From Lactobacillus sp. ESL0677 (GTDB taxonomy: Bacteria > Bacillota > Bacilli > Lactobacillales > Lactobacillaceae), in contig NZ_CP113946.1 of the NCBI RefSeq assembly GCF_029392875.1, positions 1,054,001 through 1,118,000 of the forward strand: DNA of 64,000 nt. The letters run 5' to 3'. Under the pieces are notes generated by a model that worked only from the letters and a program-made list of their open reading frames with translations, made no database searches and had not been told where the DNA came from. The position numbers and the translations under genes were made by a program. Positions 49,180 through 57,665 of the stretch are shown here, in pieces. Position 1 is the first letter of the stretch, and every line of letters begins with the position of its first letter.

Positions 49180-50109
49180 TTAATCTAAATTGACACCTGC
49201 AAGGACTTCTTGCATCTTATCGGCTGAATTAAGCATCTTAGCTTGTTCTTCTTCTGATAATTTTGTTTCGATGACTTGACTAATCCCAGTACCATCAACG
49301 ACGGTCGGAGTTCCTAAATACAGGTCATGTTTGATGCCGTATTCACCATTAATTGGTGCAGATAATGGTAAAACAATGGCATGATTGTCCAAAATTGCTC
49401 CTACAATTTGGGATAACATTACTGCGATACCATAGAAAGTTGCACCCTTGTTTTCAATAATCTTGCCACCCTTTTGGCGAATATCACTTTCAACAGAGGC
49501 TAAGGTATCATCATTGATTCCATCAAAGTCACGCAATGCTTTTCCAGCAACTAAGGATTCATCAAAGTTTTCAAATGAAGTATCACCATGTTCACCCAAA
49601 ACCATTGAGTTAACACTTGCAACTGGTACATTTAGCTTTTTAGCTAATTCAACTTGTAAACGAGCTGAATCAAGTGAAGTTCCTGTTCCAATAACTTTAT
49701 TCTTAGGAAAACCAGACAATTTTTGCGTTAAAGTAGTCAAAATATCAACTGGATTTGCGGAAACAACGAAAACTCCATTAAAACCGGAATCAACAACAGG
49801 TTGAACAATGCTCTTTAAAATATTAACGTTTTTGTTAACCAAATCTAATCTAGTTTCACCAGGCTTACGAGGAACACCGGCTGTAATCACAACAACATCA
49901 GCGTCTTTTGCATCAGCATATTCGCCAGGGTGAATGTCGCATTCACCAGCAAAAGGAGTAATGTCTTCAAGATCCATTGAGTCACCGATTGGGCGTTTTT
50001 TCACAACATCAGCAATAATTAATTCATTAACTTTTGTATGTTGCAGTAAATCATTAGCAAAGGTTGAACCAACAGCGCCATCACCAACAAGCAGTACTTT
50101 TCTATTCAT
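49180..50109 (-). CDS. mdh: LDH-fold malate dehydrogenase
   Basis: A 309-residue protein of the L-lactate/malate dehydrogenase superfamily. GDGAVGS binds NAD, with Asp34 for NAD preference; GEHGDTSF holds the catalytic His. At the specificity position before KPGETRLDL it has Arg81, not the Gln of L-lactate dehydrogenases, which points to oxaloacetate/malate. The open frame extends 27 codons further, but MNRKVLLVGDG at 50109 has GAAAGGAAA upstream and is the family start. It would feed malate to FumC and FrdA. Confidence 0.88.
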   Translation of the reverse strand: MNRKVLLVGDGAVGSTFANDLLQHTKVNELIIADVVKKRPIGDSMDLEDITPFAGECDIHPGEYADAKDADVVVITAGVPRKPGETRLDLVNKNVNILKSIVQPVVDSGFNGVFVVSANPVDILTTLTQKLSGFPKNKVIGTGTSLDSARLQVELAKKLNVPVASVNSMVLGEHGDTSFENFDESLVAGKALRDFDGINDDTLASVESDIRQKGGKIIENKGATFYGIAVMLSQIVGAILDNHAIVLPLSAPINGEYGIKHDLYLGTPTVVDGTGISQVIETKLSEEEQAKMLNSADKMQEVLAGVNLD

Positions 50110-50161
50110 AGTCGAATTTCCTTTCAAATATTTAAAAATATTGTACTTTATTACACAAATT

Positions 50162-50190
50162 ATTATAAAACTGATTAGTTTGTTTTTCAA
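50162..50190 (-). promoter_or_regulatory. Promoter of the mdh-cit operon
   Basis: Minus-strand TTGAAA (50185-50190) and TATAAT (50162-50167), 17 bases apart, ahead of mdh. The surroundings are very AT-rich, as for CitI-type operators, but no defined operator could be read. Confidence 0.75.
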
Positions 50191-50271
50191 TATTTAAAAT
50201 AAATAATTTTATTTTTAAATTTTTAAACAAGAAACCATTGATTTAATCAGCTTACTTCAATTAACTTCAAA

Positions 50272-50308
50272 TAAAAAAGAAACTATCCCGTTTGAGATAG
50301 TTTCTTTG
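50272..50308 (-). terminator. Terminator after frdA
   Basis: Minus-strand AAAGAAACTATC pairs with GATAGTTTCTTT around an eight-base loop and is followed by Ts. It separates fumC-frdA from the mdh-cit operon. Confidence 0.85.
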
Positions 50309-50329
50309 TGATTATTTTCTTTAGAATTA

Positions 50330-51727
50330 CTAGTTATTCGCTTGAATGAATTCTGTCATCTGAATAGCAGCTTGACGGCCAAAAATAACAGTTTCGGCAA
50401 TTGAATTACCACCAATACGGTTATTTCCGTGCAGTCCGCCTGATACTTCACCAGCAGCGTACAAGCCTTTAATAATGTTACCGTTTGTATCTAAAACTTC
50501 AGTTTTTGGTGTAATATGAATTCCACCCATCGTGTAATGAATTGCAGGATGAATGTGAATTGCATAATAAGGACCGTGATCAATTGAGCGATCCATTCCG
50601 GTCTTACGATCAAAATCAGAATCATTTTTAGTAGCAACAGCATTATTCCAATTTGCAACTGTTGTTGCCAAATTATTGGCATCAACACCAATTTCTTGAG
50701 CTAAATCAGCAAGTGTTGCACCACGCTTAACTAAGCCAACATGATCATAAAATTCAACTGCAGTAAAGTTGTCGCGAATGCCTTGGTCGAATACCAGATA
50801 AGCGCCGTCTTCATGCAAATTAGTAATTGCATCGGAAACAATTTTTCGTGTGTTCAGTTCATTAACAAACCGTTTTCCAGCATTATTAACTAAAATCGCA
50901 CCTTCACCACGAAGTCCTTCACCAATCAAATAAACATGATCAGTATCAGTTTGAGCAGTTGGGTGAACTTGAATAAAGTCCATTTGCTCTAATTGAGCGT
51001 CAACTGCACTGGCTAATTTCAAACCATCACCAGTAGCACCTGATTGGTTAGTTGTCTTATATTCGGCTAGATCTGGACGATACTTTTTAATCAATTCTTT
51101 AGAAGCACCAAAGCCACCTGAAGCAAGCATCACTGCTTTAGCATTAACTGTTTTAACGCCTGCATCAGTTTCAATTTCAATTCCAGTAACCTGCTTTGTA
51201 TCATCTTCAATTAACTTGATTACTTTAGAATTATTAAAAATCGGAATATTGTCTTCCTGAATTTTCTTTAAAGAACCAGTAACAAGATAACCACCAACTG
51301 GAGCCATTGATGCTGGACGGTGAGCACGTTTTTTGCTCATTCCCCCAGTAATTGTCAAGTTAGTCAATTCAATACCATGCTCCATTAACCAACTAATTGC
51401 AATTGCTGAATGGTCAACAAAATAACGTAGCAAGTCGCGGTCATTCATTAAACCGCCACCCTTTAAGGTTTCCTTGTAAAAATCTTCCTTATCGTCAATG
51501 ATGCCGTCATTTAATTGCACCAAACTCTCAGAAGCATTCATCCCTGATGATGCTCTGTTAGTATTACCACCTAAATCACTATTTTTTTCAAAAATTGCAA
51601 CATTTAATCCTAATTCATGTGCTTGAATTGCAGCAGTCAAGCCAGCACCACCAGCACCAACGATTACTGCATCATAATCACTTTTAATTTCAGAACTTTG
51701 ACTTGGGGTAAAAATAAATTTCGCCAT
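50330..51727 (-). CDS. frdA: Fumarate reductase flavoprotein subunit (soluble type)
   Basis: A 465-residue FAD-binding protein of the flavocytochrome c/fumarate reductase family. GAGGAGLTAAIQA binds FAD, SSGMNASES follows, GEGLRGEGAILVNNAGKRF is mid-protein, and the C-terminal GNNRIGGNSIAE carries the catalytic-type Arg. No FMN-binding or haem domain is present, unlike the related gene at the right end of the window. It would reduce fumarate to succinate in the cytoplasm; the electron donor is not evident. Confidence 0.9.
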   Translation of the reverse strand: MAKFIFTPSQSSEIKSDYDAVIVGAGGAGLTAAIQAHELGLNVAIFEKNSDLGGNTNRASSGMNASESLVQLNDGIIDDKEDFYKETLKGGGLMNDRDLLRYFVDHSAIAISWLMEHGIELTNLTITGGMSKKRAHRPASMAPVGGYLVTGSLKKIQEDNIPIFNNSKVIKLIEDDTKQVTGIEIETDAGVKTVNAKAVMLASGGFGASKELIKKYRPDLAEYKTTNQSGATGDGLKLASAVDAQLEQMDFIQVHPTAQTDTDHVYLIGEGLRGEGAILVNNAGKRFVNELNTRKIVSDAITNLHEDGAYLVFDQGIRDNFTAVEFYDHVGLVKRGATLADLAQEIGVDANNLATTVANWNNAVATKNDSDFDRKTGMDRSIDHGPYYAIHIHPAIHYTMGGIHITPKTEVLDTNGNIIKGLYAAGEVSGGLHGNNRIGGNSIAETVIFGRQAAIQMTEFIQANN

Positions 51728-51743
51728 ATTTCTCCTCTATTAT

Positions 51744-53147
51744 TTATTCTTCGGGTTTTGTTCGGTCGATATTGGTCATTTCCATGTAATCCATCCACTC
51801 ATCATATTGAGCTTCAGTCACTTCGCCACTCTTTAAGGCTGCTTCTTTCAAAGTAGTACCTTCTTTATCAGCAGCTTGTGCAATCTTAGCGGCAGCATGA
51901 TAGCCAATGTGTGGTGACAATGCTGTTACAGTCATCAATGAATTTTCCAATAACTCGTCCATTCTTGCTGAATTGACAGTCAAACCAGCAACCATTTTAT
52001 CAGCAAAGCCAGTAATTGTACCAGTTAAAATATCACAAGAATCTAAAAATGCAGAAATCATTACCGTCTTAAAGACGTTCATTTCAAAGTTACCTTGTGA
52101 AGCTGCAAAGGTAATGGTTGTATCATTTCCGAAAACTTTAGCAGCAGCCATTGTCACGGCTTCAGCCTGTGTTGGGTTAACTTTACCTGGCATAATTGAT
52201 GAACCTGGTTCATTAGCAGGAATGTTTAATTCATGGTAGCCAGCACGAGGACCTGAAGCCAAGAAACGAATATCTTGAGCGATCTTGAACATGTCAGCAG
52301 CTAGGGTCTTTAAAGCACCATGAACCACATCAAGACCAGAGTGATGAGCTAATCCCCAGAACTTATTAGTTTTAACTTCAAAAGTATGACCATAATCTTC
52401 TGATAATTTACCAGCAATCTTTTCAGTCATTCCCGGTGCAGCATTCAAACCAGTGCCAACTGCGGTACCACCAATTGCTAATTCGTACAAAGTTGGCTTT
52501 AATTCTTTAATGTAAGCTAAATCATGCTTCAATGCTGAAATATAGCCGGACAATTCTTGACCAAAGGTAACCGGAGTTGCGTCTTGCAAGTGAGTCCGAC
52601 CAACCTTAACTGTCTTCCAATATTTGTCTTGCTTAATCTTTAATTCATCAATTAGGTGTTGAATTGCTGGTTCTAATTTATCCAATGCTTCAACAGCTAC
52701 AATATTCATTGCAGTTGGGTAAGTATCGTTAGATGATTGTCCGCGATTGACATCATCATTTGGCAAAATATCCAAACCTGGGTGCAGTTTGTTAGCTAAG
52801 TTAGCAACAACTTCATTAACGTTCATATTACTTTGCGTACCTGAACCGGTTTGCAAAACATGAAGTGGAAAATCTTTTTGTAAATCAACATCATCAAGCT
52901 TTAAAAGTTCATTAATCGCATCTTCGATTGCTGCACCCTTTTCTTCAGGCTCATCTCCAACTTCAACATTTGATTGAGCAGCTGCCTTTTTCAAATGTAA
53001 AAATGCGCGAACAATTGCCAATGGCATTAATTCACCACTTGGGAAATTATTGCGGCTACGTTCTGTTTGTGGGCCCCACAATGCATCTTTAGGAATTTTT
53101 ACTGGACCAATCGTATCGCTTTCTACACGGTATTCTTCTTTGCTCAT
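51744..53147 (-). CDS. fumC: Class II fumarate hydratase
   Basis: A 467-residue FumC of the fumarase/aspartase superfamily. The signature GSSIMPGKVNP is intact, with TGSGTQSNMNVNEV and GRTHLQDATPV earlier. It interconverts malate and fumarate. It is 16 bases ahead of frdA, so the pair converts malate to succinate. AAAGGAG precedes the ATG. Confidence 0.94.
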   Translation of the reverse strand: MSKEEYRVESDTIGPVKIPKDALWGPQTERSRNNFPSGELMPLAIVRAFLHLKKAAAQSNVEVGDEPEEKGAAIEDAINELLKLDDVDLQKDFPLHVLQTGSGTQSNMNVNEVVANLANKLHPGLDILPNDDVNRGQSSNDTYPTAMNIVAVEALDKLEPAIQHLIDELKIKQDKYWKTVKVGRTHLQDATPVTFGQELSGYISALKHDLAYIKELKPTLYELAIGGTAVGTGLNAAPGMTEKIAGKLSEDYGHTFEVKTNKFWGLAHHSGLDVVHGALKTLAADMFKIAQDIRFLASGPRAGYHELNIPANEPGSSIMPGKVNPTQAEAVTMAAAKVFGNDTTITFAASQGNFEMNVFKTVMISAFLDSCDILTGTITGFADKMVAGLTVNSARMDELLENSLMTVTALSPHIGYHAAAKIAQAADKEGTTLKEAALKSGEVTEAQYDEWMDYMEMTNIDRTKPEE

Positions 53148-53219
53148 AATAAGTCTCCTTTTGGGACTGAATCCCTAATATTCTTAAAATTATACTTTAG
53201 TTTTTTAAATTCCACACTA

Positions 53220-53248
53220 ATAATACATTTTAAAGCCCAATATTTCAA
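53220..53248 (-). promoter_or_regulatory. Promoter of fumC-frdA
   Basis: Minus-strand TTGAAA (53243-53248) and TATTAT (53220-53225), exactly 17 bases apart, about 70 bases ahead of the fumC start. Confidence 0.7.
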
Positions 53249-53292
53249 TAATTTAAAAATAAAAGTAATAATTTAAAGTATTTAAAATGACT

Positions 53293-53555
53293 CTATTTTA
53301 TGAAAACTATTTTTGAACCATGTAGTTGCTTAATTTCTAATTGCTGTGCAACCCAAACATAATTGTTAGTGTTAATCCTACCGCGTACCCGAATCATTAC
53401 TACAACAGGAATATTATTTTGGTGAGCATAGGTAACTGTCTGCTTAATTACGCCATAAGAAGGAGTCGTGCTGCCAACTGCGAAATTCTATCGGTACCAT
53501 TAGCGAATGCCCGCTTTACTATTGTAAAATTTTCAGCACAAACTTCTTTAAACAT
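53293..53555 (-). pseudogene. cutC: Decayed remnant of a CutC copper-homeostasis gene
   Basis: From ATG at 53555 the frame reads MFKEVCAENFTIVKRAFANG then TDRI, the start of CutC. It then shifts: a deletion of about 16 bases removes the ELCDNL stretch. The next frame resumes AVGSTTPSYGVIKQTV and NNIPVVVMIRVRG, the next block of CutC, and decays to a stop at 53293. The remaining two thirds of the gene (CutC is over 200 residues) is gone. It fills most of the 53148-53641 gap. Confidence 0.8.
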
Positions 53556-53641
53556 CTTATTTTCCTATTATTTTTTAAAGTTATAGCAATATTTATAGTA
53601 TAATATATTGGTTTTAAACATAGGCAGAGGCAAAAACAATT

Positions 53642-54790
53642 ATGCAAACAACAAAAATAATCAAACGTTGGTATCTGTGGCAAACAATTATGCAATTACT
53701 AATTACTACTGCAGATATGATCTTATTTAATAATAATAGTGCTACACTAGCATTTTTCTTCATTATTTTAGAGTTTACTCAGTTAATTGATACTGTAATC
53801 CAACCTTTAAATAATTATTTTCAAGTATTTATCTCTATTTTTACCATTCCGCAGTCGCTTGCAATAATTACTAAATTTACGCGAAAGTTTCACTTAATTA
53901 ATCTTGATTTTGCAGTCACAATCACTATTCTATATCTTTTAATTGCTTTTATTCCAATAACCAAATTGGCTATCTCACAAATTAAAAGTACTCTTGGTCG
54001 CTTTTTTATTCTATTCATCATTTTTTCAGGTATCGATCCAAGAGGTCTCACTATTCACTGTAGTAGCTGGTTAATTGCACTAACATCATCTGGTTTTACC
54101 AACGCTATTTTATTTACTATTGTTGCTTTAGTTGCTATGCACGAATGGAATTTTCAATTACCACAATTTAAGATAAGTAAACAGACTAACGCTAAAGTCA
54201 TACTCTTAATAATTATTTTTATTACAGCAGATTGCTTTTTCAATGGCTTTAATCAGGCTACCAATTGGAATAACCTAGTTACTAACTGGAACTTTCATTT
54301 TAAAGCTTTTAATTTAATGATGCTTTTAAGTGGCGTTAAGGCTGGAATTAGGGAAGAAATACTAATACGTTTTTGCACGTTAAGTTTATTGCTAAAACCC
54401 TTTGATCATAAACACTGGCTAAGGCAAATATTAAGAACCATTATCATTTCAAGTATGCTCTTCGGCTTATTGCATCTTTTTAACATAATAGCCGGACAAT
54501 CGGTAACAGCTAGTATTCAACAAGCAATTAATGCATTTTGTAGTGGTATTGTCTTTGCAGCTATATATTTATATACCAACTCTATTCTCGTAACTATAAT
54601 TTATCATAGTATATTTGATCTAGCTGCGTTTGTAACCAGCAATCAGATTATTATGCCTGTTCCGACAACATTTGATTTGCAAGAAACAATTCTATTCTGC
54701 ATAATTTACTTAATCTTTGCTTGCTTTCTGCTTTCGGGTAAGCGCAAAAATGTAATTCTGCTTAACTTAAAAGAGCGAAAACTAGCCTAA
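53642..54790 (+). CDS. CPBP-family intramembrane metalloprotease
   Basis: A 382-residue membrane protein with about eight or more hydrophobic segments. The CPBP (Abi/CAAX-protease-like) active site is visible: Glu238 and Glu239 with Arg243 (REEILIRF), His278 (FGLLHLFN) and His322 (YHSIFD). In lactobacilli this family includes putative bacteriocin-immunity proteins, but no bacteriocin gene is nearby. Single-gene unit. Confidence 0.88.
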   Translation: MQTTKIIKRWYLWQTIMQLLITTADMILFNNNSATLAFFFIILEFTQLIDTVIQPLNNYFQVFISIFTIPQSLAIITKFTRKFHLINLDFAVTITILYLLIAFIPITKLAISQIKSTLGRFFILFIIFSGIDPRGLTIHCSSWLIALTSSGFTNAILFTIVALVAMHEWNFQLPQFKISKQTNAKVILLIIIFITADCFFNGFNQATNWNNLVTNWNFHFKAFNLMMLLSGVKAGIREEILIRFCTLSLLLKPFDHKHWLRQILRTIIISSMLFGLLHLFNIIAGQSVTASIQQAINAFCSGIVFAAIYLYTNSILVTIIYHSIFDLAAFVTSNQIIMPVPTTFDLQETILFCIIYLIFACFLLSGKRKNVILLNLKERKLA

Positions 54791-54822
54791 AAAAACCGCG
54801 TTCATTAAAACGCAGTTTTAAT
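54786..54822. terminator. Bidirectional terminator between the CPBP gene and the hydrolase gene
   Basis: AAAACCGCGTT pairs with AACGCAGTTTT around a short loop with A/T runs both sides. Confidence 0.75.
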
Positions 54823-55376
54823 TAAATAATCTCAGCAGCAAGATTATTCTTCATATTTTCTAAGGCAAAACGATGATTTTCTGGTGTTGTGCCAGCTACT
54901 CCATCTTGGTGGACAACAACCTGATAACCTAGATTATAAGCATAAATGGCTGTCTGCAAAACACATATATCAGTACACGTTCCAACTAGGTGAACTTTTT
55001 TAACCCCACGCATCCGCAAATCCAAATCAAGGTTAGTTCCAACAAAAGAACTATACCTCGTTTTTGCCATTGCCCACACATTAGCTTTATCCTTATTTGC
55101 TTCATACCAAGGCTTCAACTGACCATAAAAATTACGTCCCTCAGTACCCTCAATGTTATGTGGTGGAAACAATTTGCTTTCTGGATGAAAAGGATCATTT
55201 AATTGATGACAGTCTGTTGGTAAAATAACATAATTTCCCGCGTTAACAAATTGTTCAGCCAAGGTAATAATTGTTTTTTCACAATCCTGACCCGCCTTAC
55301 CACAAGTTAAGGAACCATGATCAGCAACAAAGTCTTCAGTATAGTCAATAATTAATAACGCTTCTTTGTTTTCCAT
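54822..55376 (-). CDS. pncA: Nicotinamidase/isochorismatase-family hydrolase
   Basis: A 184-residue cysteine hydrolase. The triad is Asp11 (LIIDYTEDF), Lys105 (AKTRYSSF) and Cys138 (GTCTDICVLQTA); TDCH at about 54-57 contributes metal ligands. Most likely nicotinamidase, converting nicotinamide to nicotinate for NAD synthesis, on which lactobacilli depend. The family is broad, so the substrate is probable, not certain. Confidence 0.85.
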   Translation of the reverse strand: MENKEALLIIDYTEDFVADHGSLTCGKAGQDCEKTIITLAEQFVNAGNYVILPTDCHQLNDPFHPESKLFPPHNIEGTEGRNFYGQLKPWYEANKDKANVWAMAKTRYSSFVGTNLDLDLRMRGVKKVHLVGTCTDICVLQTAIYAYNLGYQVVVHQDGVAGTTPENHRFALENMKNNLAAEII

Positions 55377-55483
55377 TGTATTCTCCCTAATAAATCAAAA
55401 CAATTAACTATGATTATACCCCAAATATCGATAAAAAACGAACTATTTTTTAATATAAAAAATTAAATATAGCAAAAAGTTAA

Positions 55484-57538
55484 CTATACCTTAAGCATTT
55501 CAGCATTAATTGCAACAATTACCGTTGATAATGACATCAAGACTGCACCTACTGCTGGATCTAGCATAATCCCAAACGGTGCCAAAATACCTGCTGCTAG
55601 TGGTAATGCAACAATATTATAACCTGCGCCCCACCATAAATTTTGAACAGTTTTTCTGTGCGTGTTTTGAGCTAATTCTAAAAAATCAACGATGTCTGAC
55701 AGCCGACTATTAACCAAAACTACATCTGCAGAATCAACTGCCACATCAGTCCCGGCACCAATTGCTACACCAATATCTGCGCGGGCTAAACTAGGTGCAT
55801 CGTTAATCCCATCACCAACCATCATCACTTTACTGCCATTTCGTTGCAGATTAGCGACAATTTTTTCTTTATCTGCCGGCATCAATTCCGCATAAACTTC
55901 GGTAATACCGAGCTGGCGGGCTATTCCCTGTGCCGCGGACTGATTATCGCCGGTCAACATCACTGGTGTAATCTGATGCTGCTTAATTTTACTAATCAGT
56001 GAAGTTGCATCGGGTTTAAGTTGATCGCCAACCGCTACGTAGCCCAGTATATTCTGTCCCTGCAGTAAATAACTAACTGTATAATCTTCAGTTGCAACTT
56101 GGTGAAAGTCAGGGACTTGTTCACGAACGGCTTTTTCATTAATTAGAAAATATTTTTGACCAGAAATTGTCGCCGTAACTCCTTTTCCAGGAAGATTCTT
56201 ACTATCAGAGATCGGTAACAAATCTATTTTGTGAGCGCGGGCAAATTGCAAAATACTCTGTGCAATCGGATGAGTTGAATCTTGTTCAAGTGAAGCAATC
56301 AGCGTCAATACTTGTTCTTGCGTTATTTGCTCATTTAAACTGGTATATTTGCGCACTTGAAACTTGCCTTCGGTTAAGGTGCCAGTCTTATCGAGTAACA
56401 AATAGTTAATTTTAGGGCTCAAGTCAATCACATTACGGTTCCTAATTAGTAACCCGTGCTTGGCACCAATCGCCATACTCTTGGCACTAACTAGTGGGAT
56501 CGCCAATCCTAATGCATGCGGACAAGCAATTACTAACACTGTTACTAGTCGCTCAAGTCCGGCTGCAATCCCCTGATTAGCAGTCCAAATAATTAAAGCG
56601 ATTATCCCAATAACCAGTGCCGCATAAAATAGCCAGCCTGAGACTTTAGCCGCAAGTGTTTGCAAATTTGATTTATCCATTTGAGCAGATTGAACCAACT
56701 GATTAACATTAGCTAAAAAGCCATTATTGGCAGAGTTTGTTACCTTAATTGTTAACTTTCCAGAACCATTGCTGGCACCGCCGATTACTTGGTCTCCTTT
56801 TTGGCGCGTGACCAATCGTACTTCGCCAGTAACAAGTGATTCATTTACCTCACTTTTCCCAAAAATAACAGTACCATCAAGCGGAATACTTTCACCAGCT
56901 TTGACAACAACTACAGCACCTTTTTTTACTTGTGCAAGTGGAACGTCGATTATTTGATTATCCTTTTGAACGTGAACTTGATCAGGCAATAACTTAGCTA
57001 AATCATTAACTGAACTTCCAGCCCGCATAATTGAATTCATTTCAATCCAGTGGCCTAATAGCATAATTAAAATTAAAGTTGCTAGTTCCCAGAAAAAATC
57101 CATCACATGACCAGAATTTGGGTAAAAATCATTGTGAATAAACGCATACAAGCTGTAAATGTAAGCAGTAGTAATCCCAAGCGAAATTAATGTCATCATT
57201 TCTGGCTTTTTATCTTTTAGTTCATAAACAGCACTACTGAGAAATGGTTTGCCGCCATAGATAAATAAGGCGGTTGCAAATATCATAACTACCCAGTTAG
57301 AGCCAGGAAAAGAAAACTGAAAGAAAAGGTGCACTCCCATTGCTGGACTTAAAAATAAAATTGGTAATGCCAAAATCAGCGACACCCAGAATTTTTGCTT
57401 CAAATTACCCATGTGCATCATTTGCCCGCCATGCATCATCATGTTATTACCATGCATCGACATTTTATCCATGTGTGTCATTGGCTGCTCTTGATGCATC
57501 TGCATTTCAGGTTTACCTGTCATTTTCATTTTTGCCAA
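55484..57538 (-). CDS. copB: CopB-type copper P-type ATPase
   Basis: A 684-residue P1B ATPase. The N-terminal 48 residues are rich in His and Met, a CopB-type metal-binding tail. The membrane motif is CPH (VIACPHALGLA), the P1B-3 class. The phosphorylation site is DKTGTLTEG, with TGE (LVTGEVR) and GDGINDAPSLA. It likely exports copper or silver. The start is TTG, with AGGA about ten bases upstream; an ATG at codon 4 is an alternative. No CopY operator was recognised upstream. Confidence 0.92.
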   Translation of the reverse strand: MAKMKMTGKPEMQMHQEQPMTHMDKMSMHGNNMMMHGGQMMHMGNLKQKFWVSLILALPILFLSPAMGVHLFFQFSFPGSNWVVMIFATALFIYGGKPFLSSAVYELKDKKPEMMTLISLGITTAYIYSLYAFIHNDFYPNSGHVMDFFWELATLILIMLLGHWIEMNSIMRAGSSVNDLAKLLPDQVHVQKDNQIIDVPLAQVKKGAVVVVKAGESIPLDGTVIFGKSEVNESLVTGEVRLVTRQKGDQVIGGASNGSGKLTIKVTNSANNGFLANVNQLVQSAQMDKSNLQTLAAKVSGWLFYAALVIGIIALIIWTANQGIAAGLERLVTVLVIACPHALGLAIPLVSAKSMAIGAKHGLLIRNRNVIDLSPKINYLLLDKTGTLTEGKFQVRKYTSLNEQITQEQVLTLIASLEQDSTHPIAQSILQFARAHKIDLLPISDSKNLPGKGVTATISGQKYFLINEKAVREQVPDFHQVATEDYTVSYLLQGQNILGYVAVGDQLKPDATSLISKIKQHQITPVMLTGDNQSAAQGIARQLGITEVYAELMPADKEKIVANLQRNGSKVMMVGDGINDAPSLARADIGVAIGAGTDVAVDSADVVLVNSRLSDIVDFLELAQNTHRKTVQNLWWGAGYNIVALPLAAGILAPFGIMLDPAVGAVLMSLSTVIVAINAEMLKV

Positions 57539-57629
57539 AATAAATCAATCCTATCTTTATACAACTAACACTATCTGTTCTGCACCCTTAATCTACTGTG
57601 GCAAATGTTGGTTGTCAAAGATTCGGTAC

Positions 57630-57660
57630 TAAAAAGCTAGGACTAAAATCCTAGCTTTTG
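57630..57660 (-). terminator. Terminator downstream of the first brnQ
   Basis: A perfect stem AAAAGCTAGGA / TCCTAGCTTTT, six bases after the brnQ stop. The symmetric T/A flanks would let it work on either strand. Confidence 0.8.
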
Positions 57661-57665
57661 ATGAT

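Noticed and set aside
49180-50109. Annotation as L-lactate dehydrogenase
   Set aside because: The residue that selects pyruvate in LDHs (Gln) is Arg here, and the operon context is citrate/malate metabolism.
50110-50190. An N-terminal signal-like extension on malate dehydrogenase
   Set aside because: The hydrophobic stretch comes from reading the AT-rich 5' region; a ribosome site precedes the internal ATG at 50109, which is the family start, and the promoter overlaps the extension.
53341-53586. A plus-strand open frame of 81 codons in the fumC-CPBP gap
   Set aside because: It is antisense to the cutC remnant, whose minus-strand blocks match CutC; the plus frame has no recognisable content.
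57540-57630. CopY-type operator (TACAnnTGTA) upstream of copB
   Set aside because: I searched the region by eye and found only partial matches such as ATACAACTAAC, not the palindrome.
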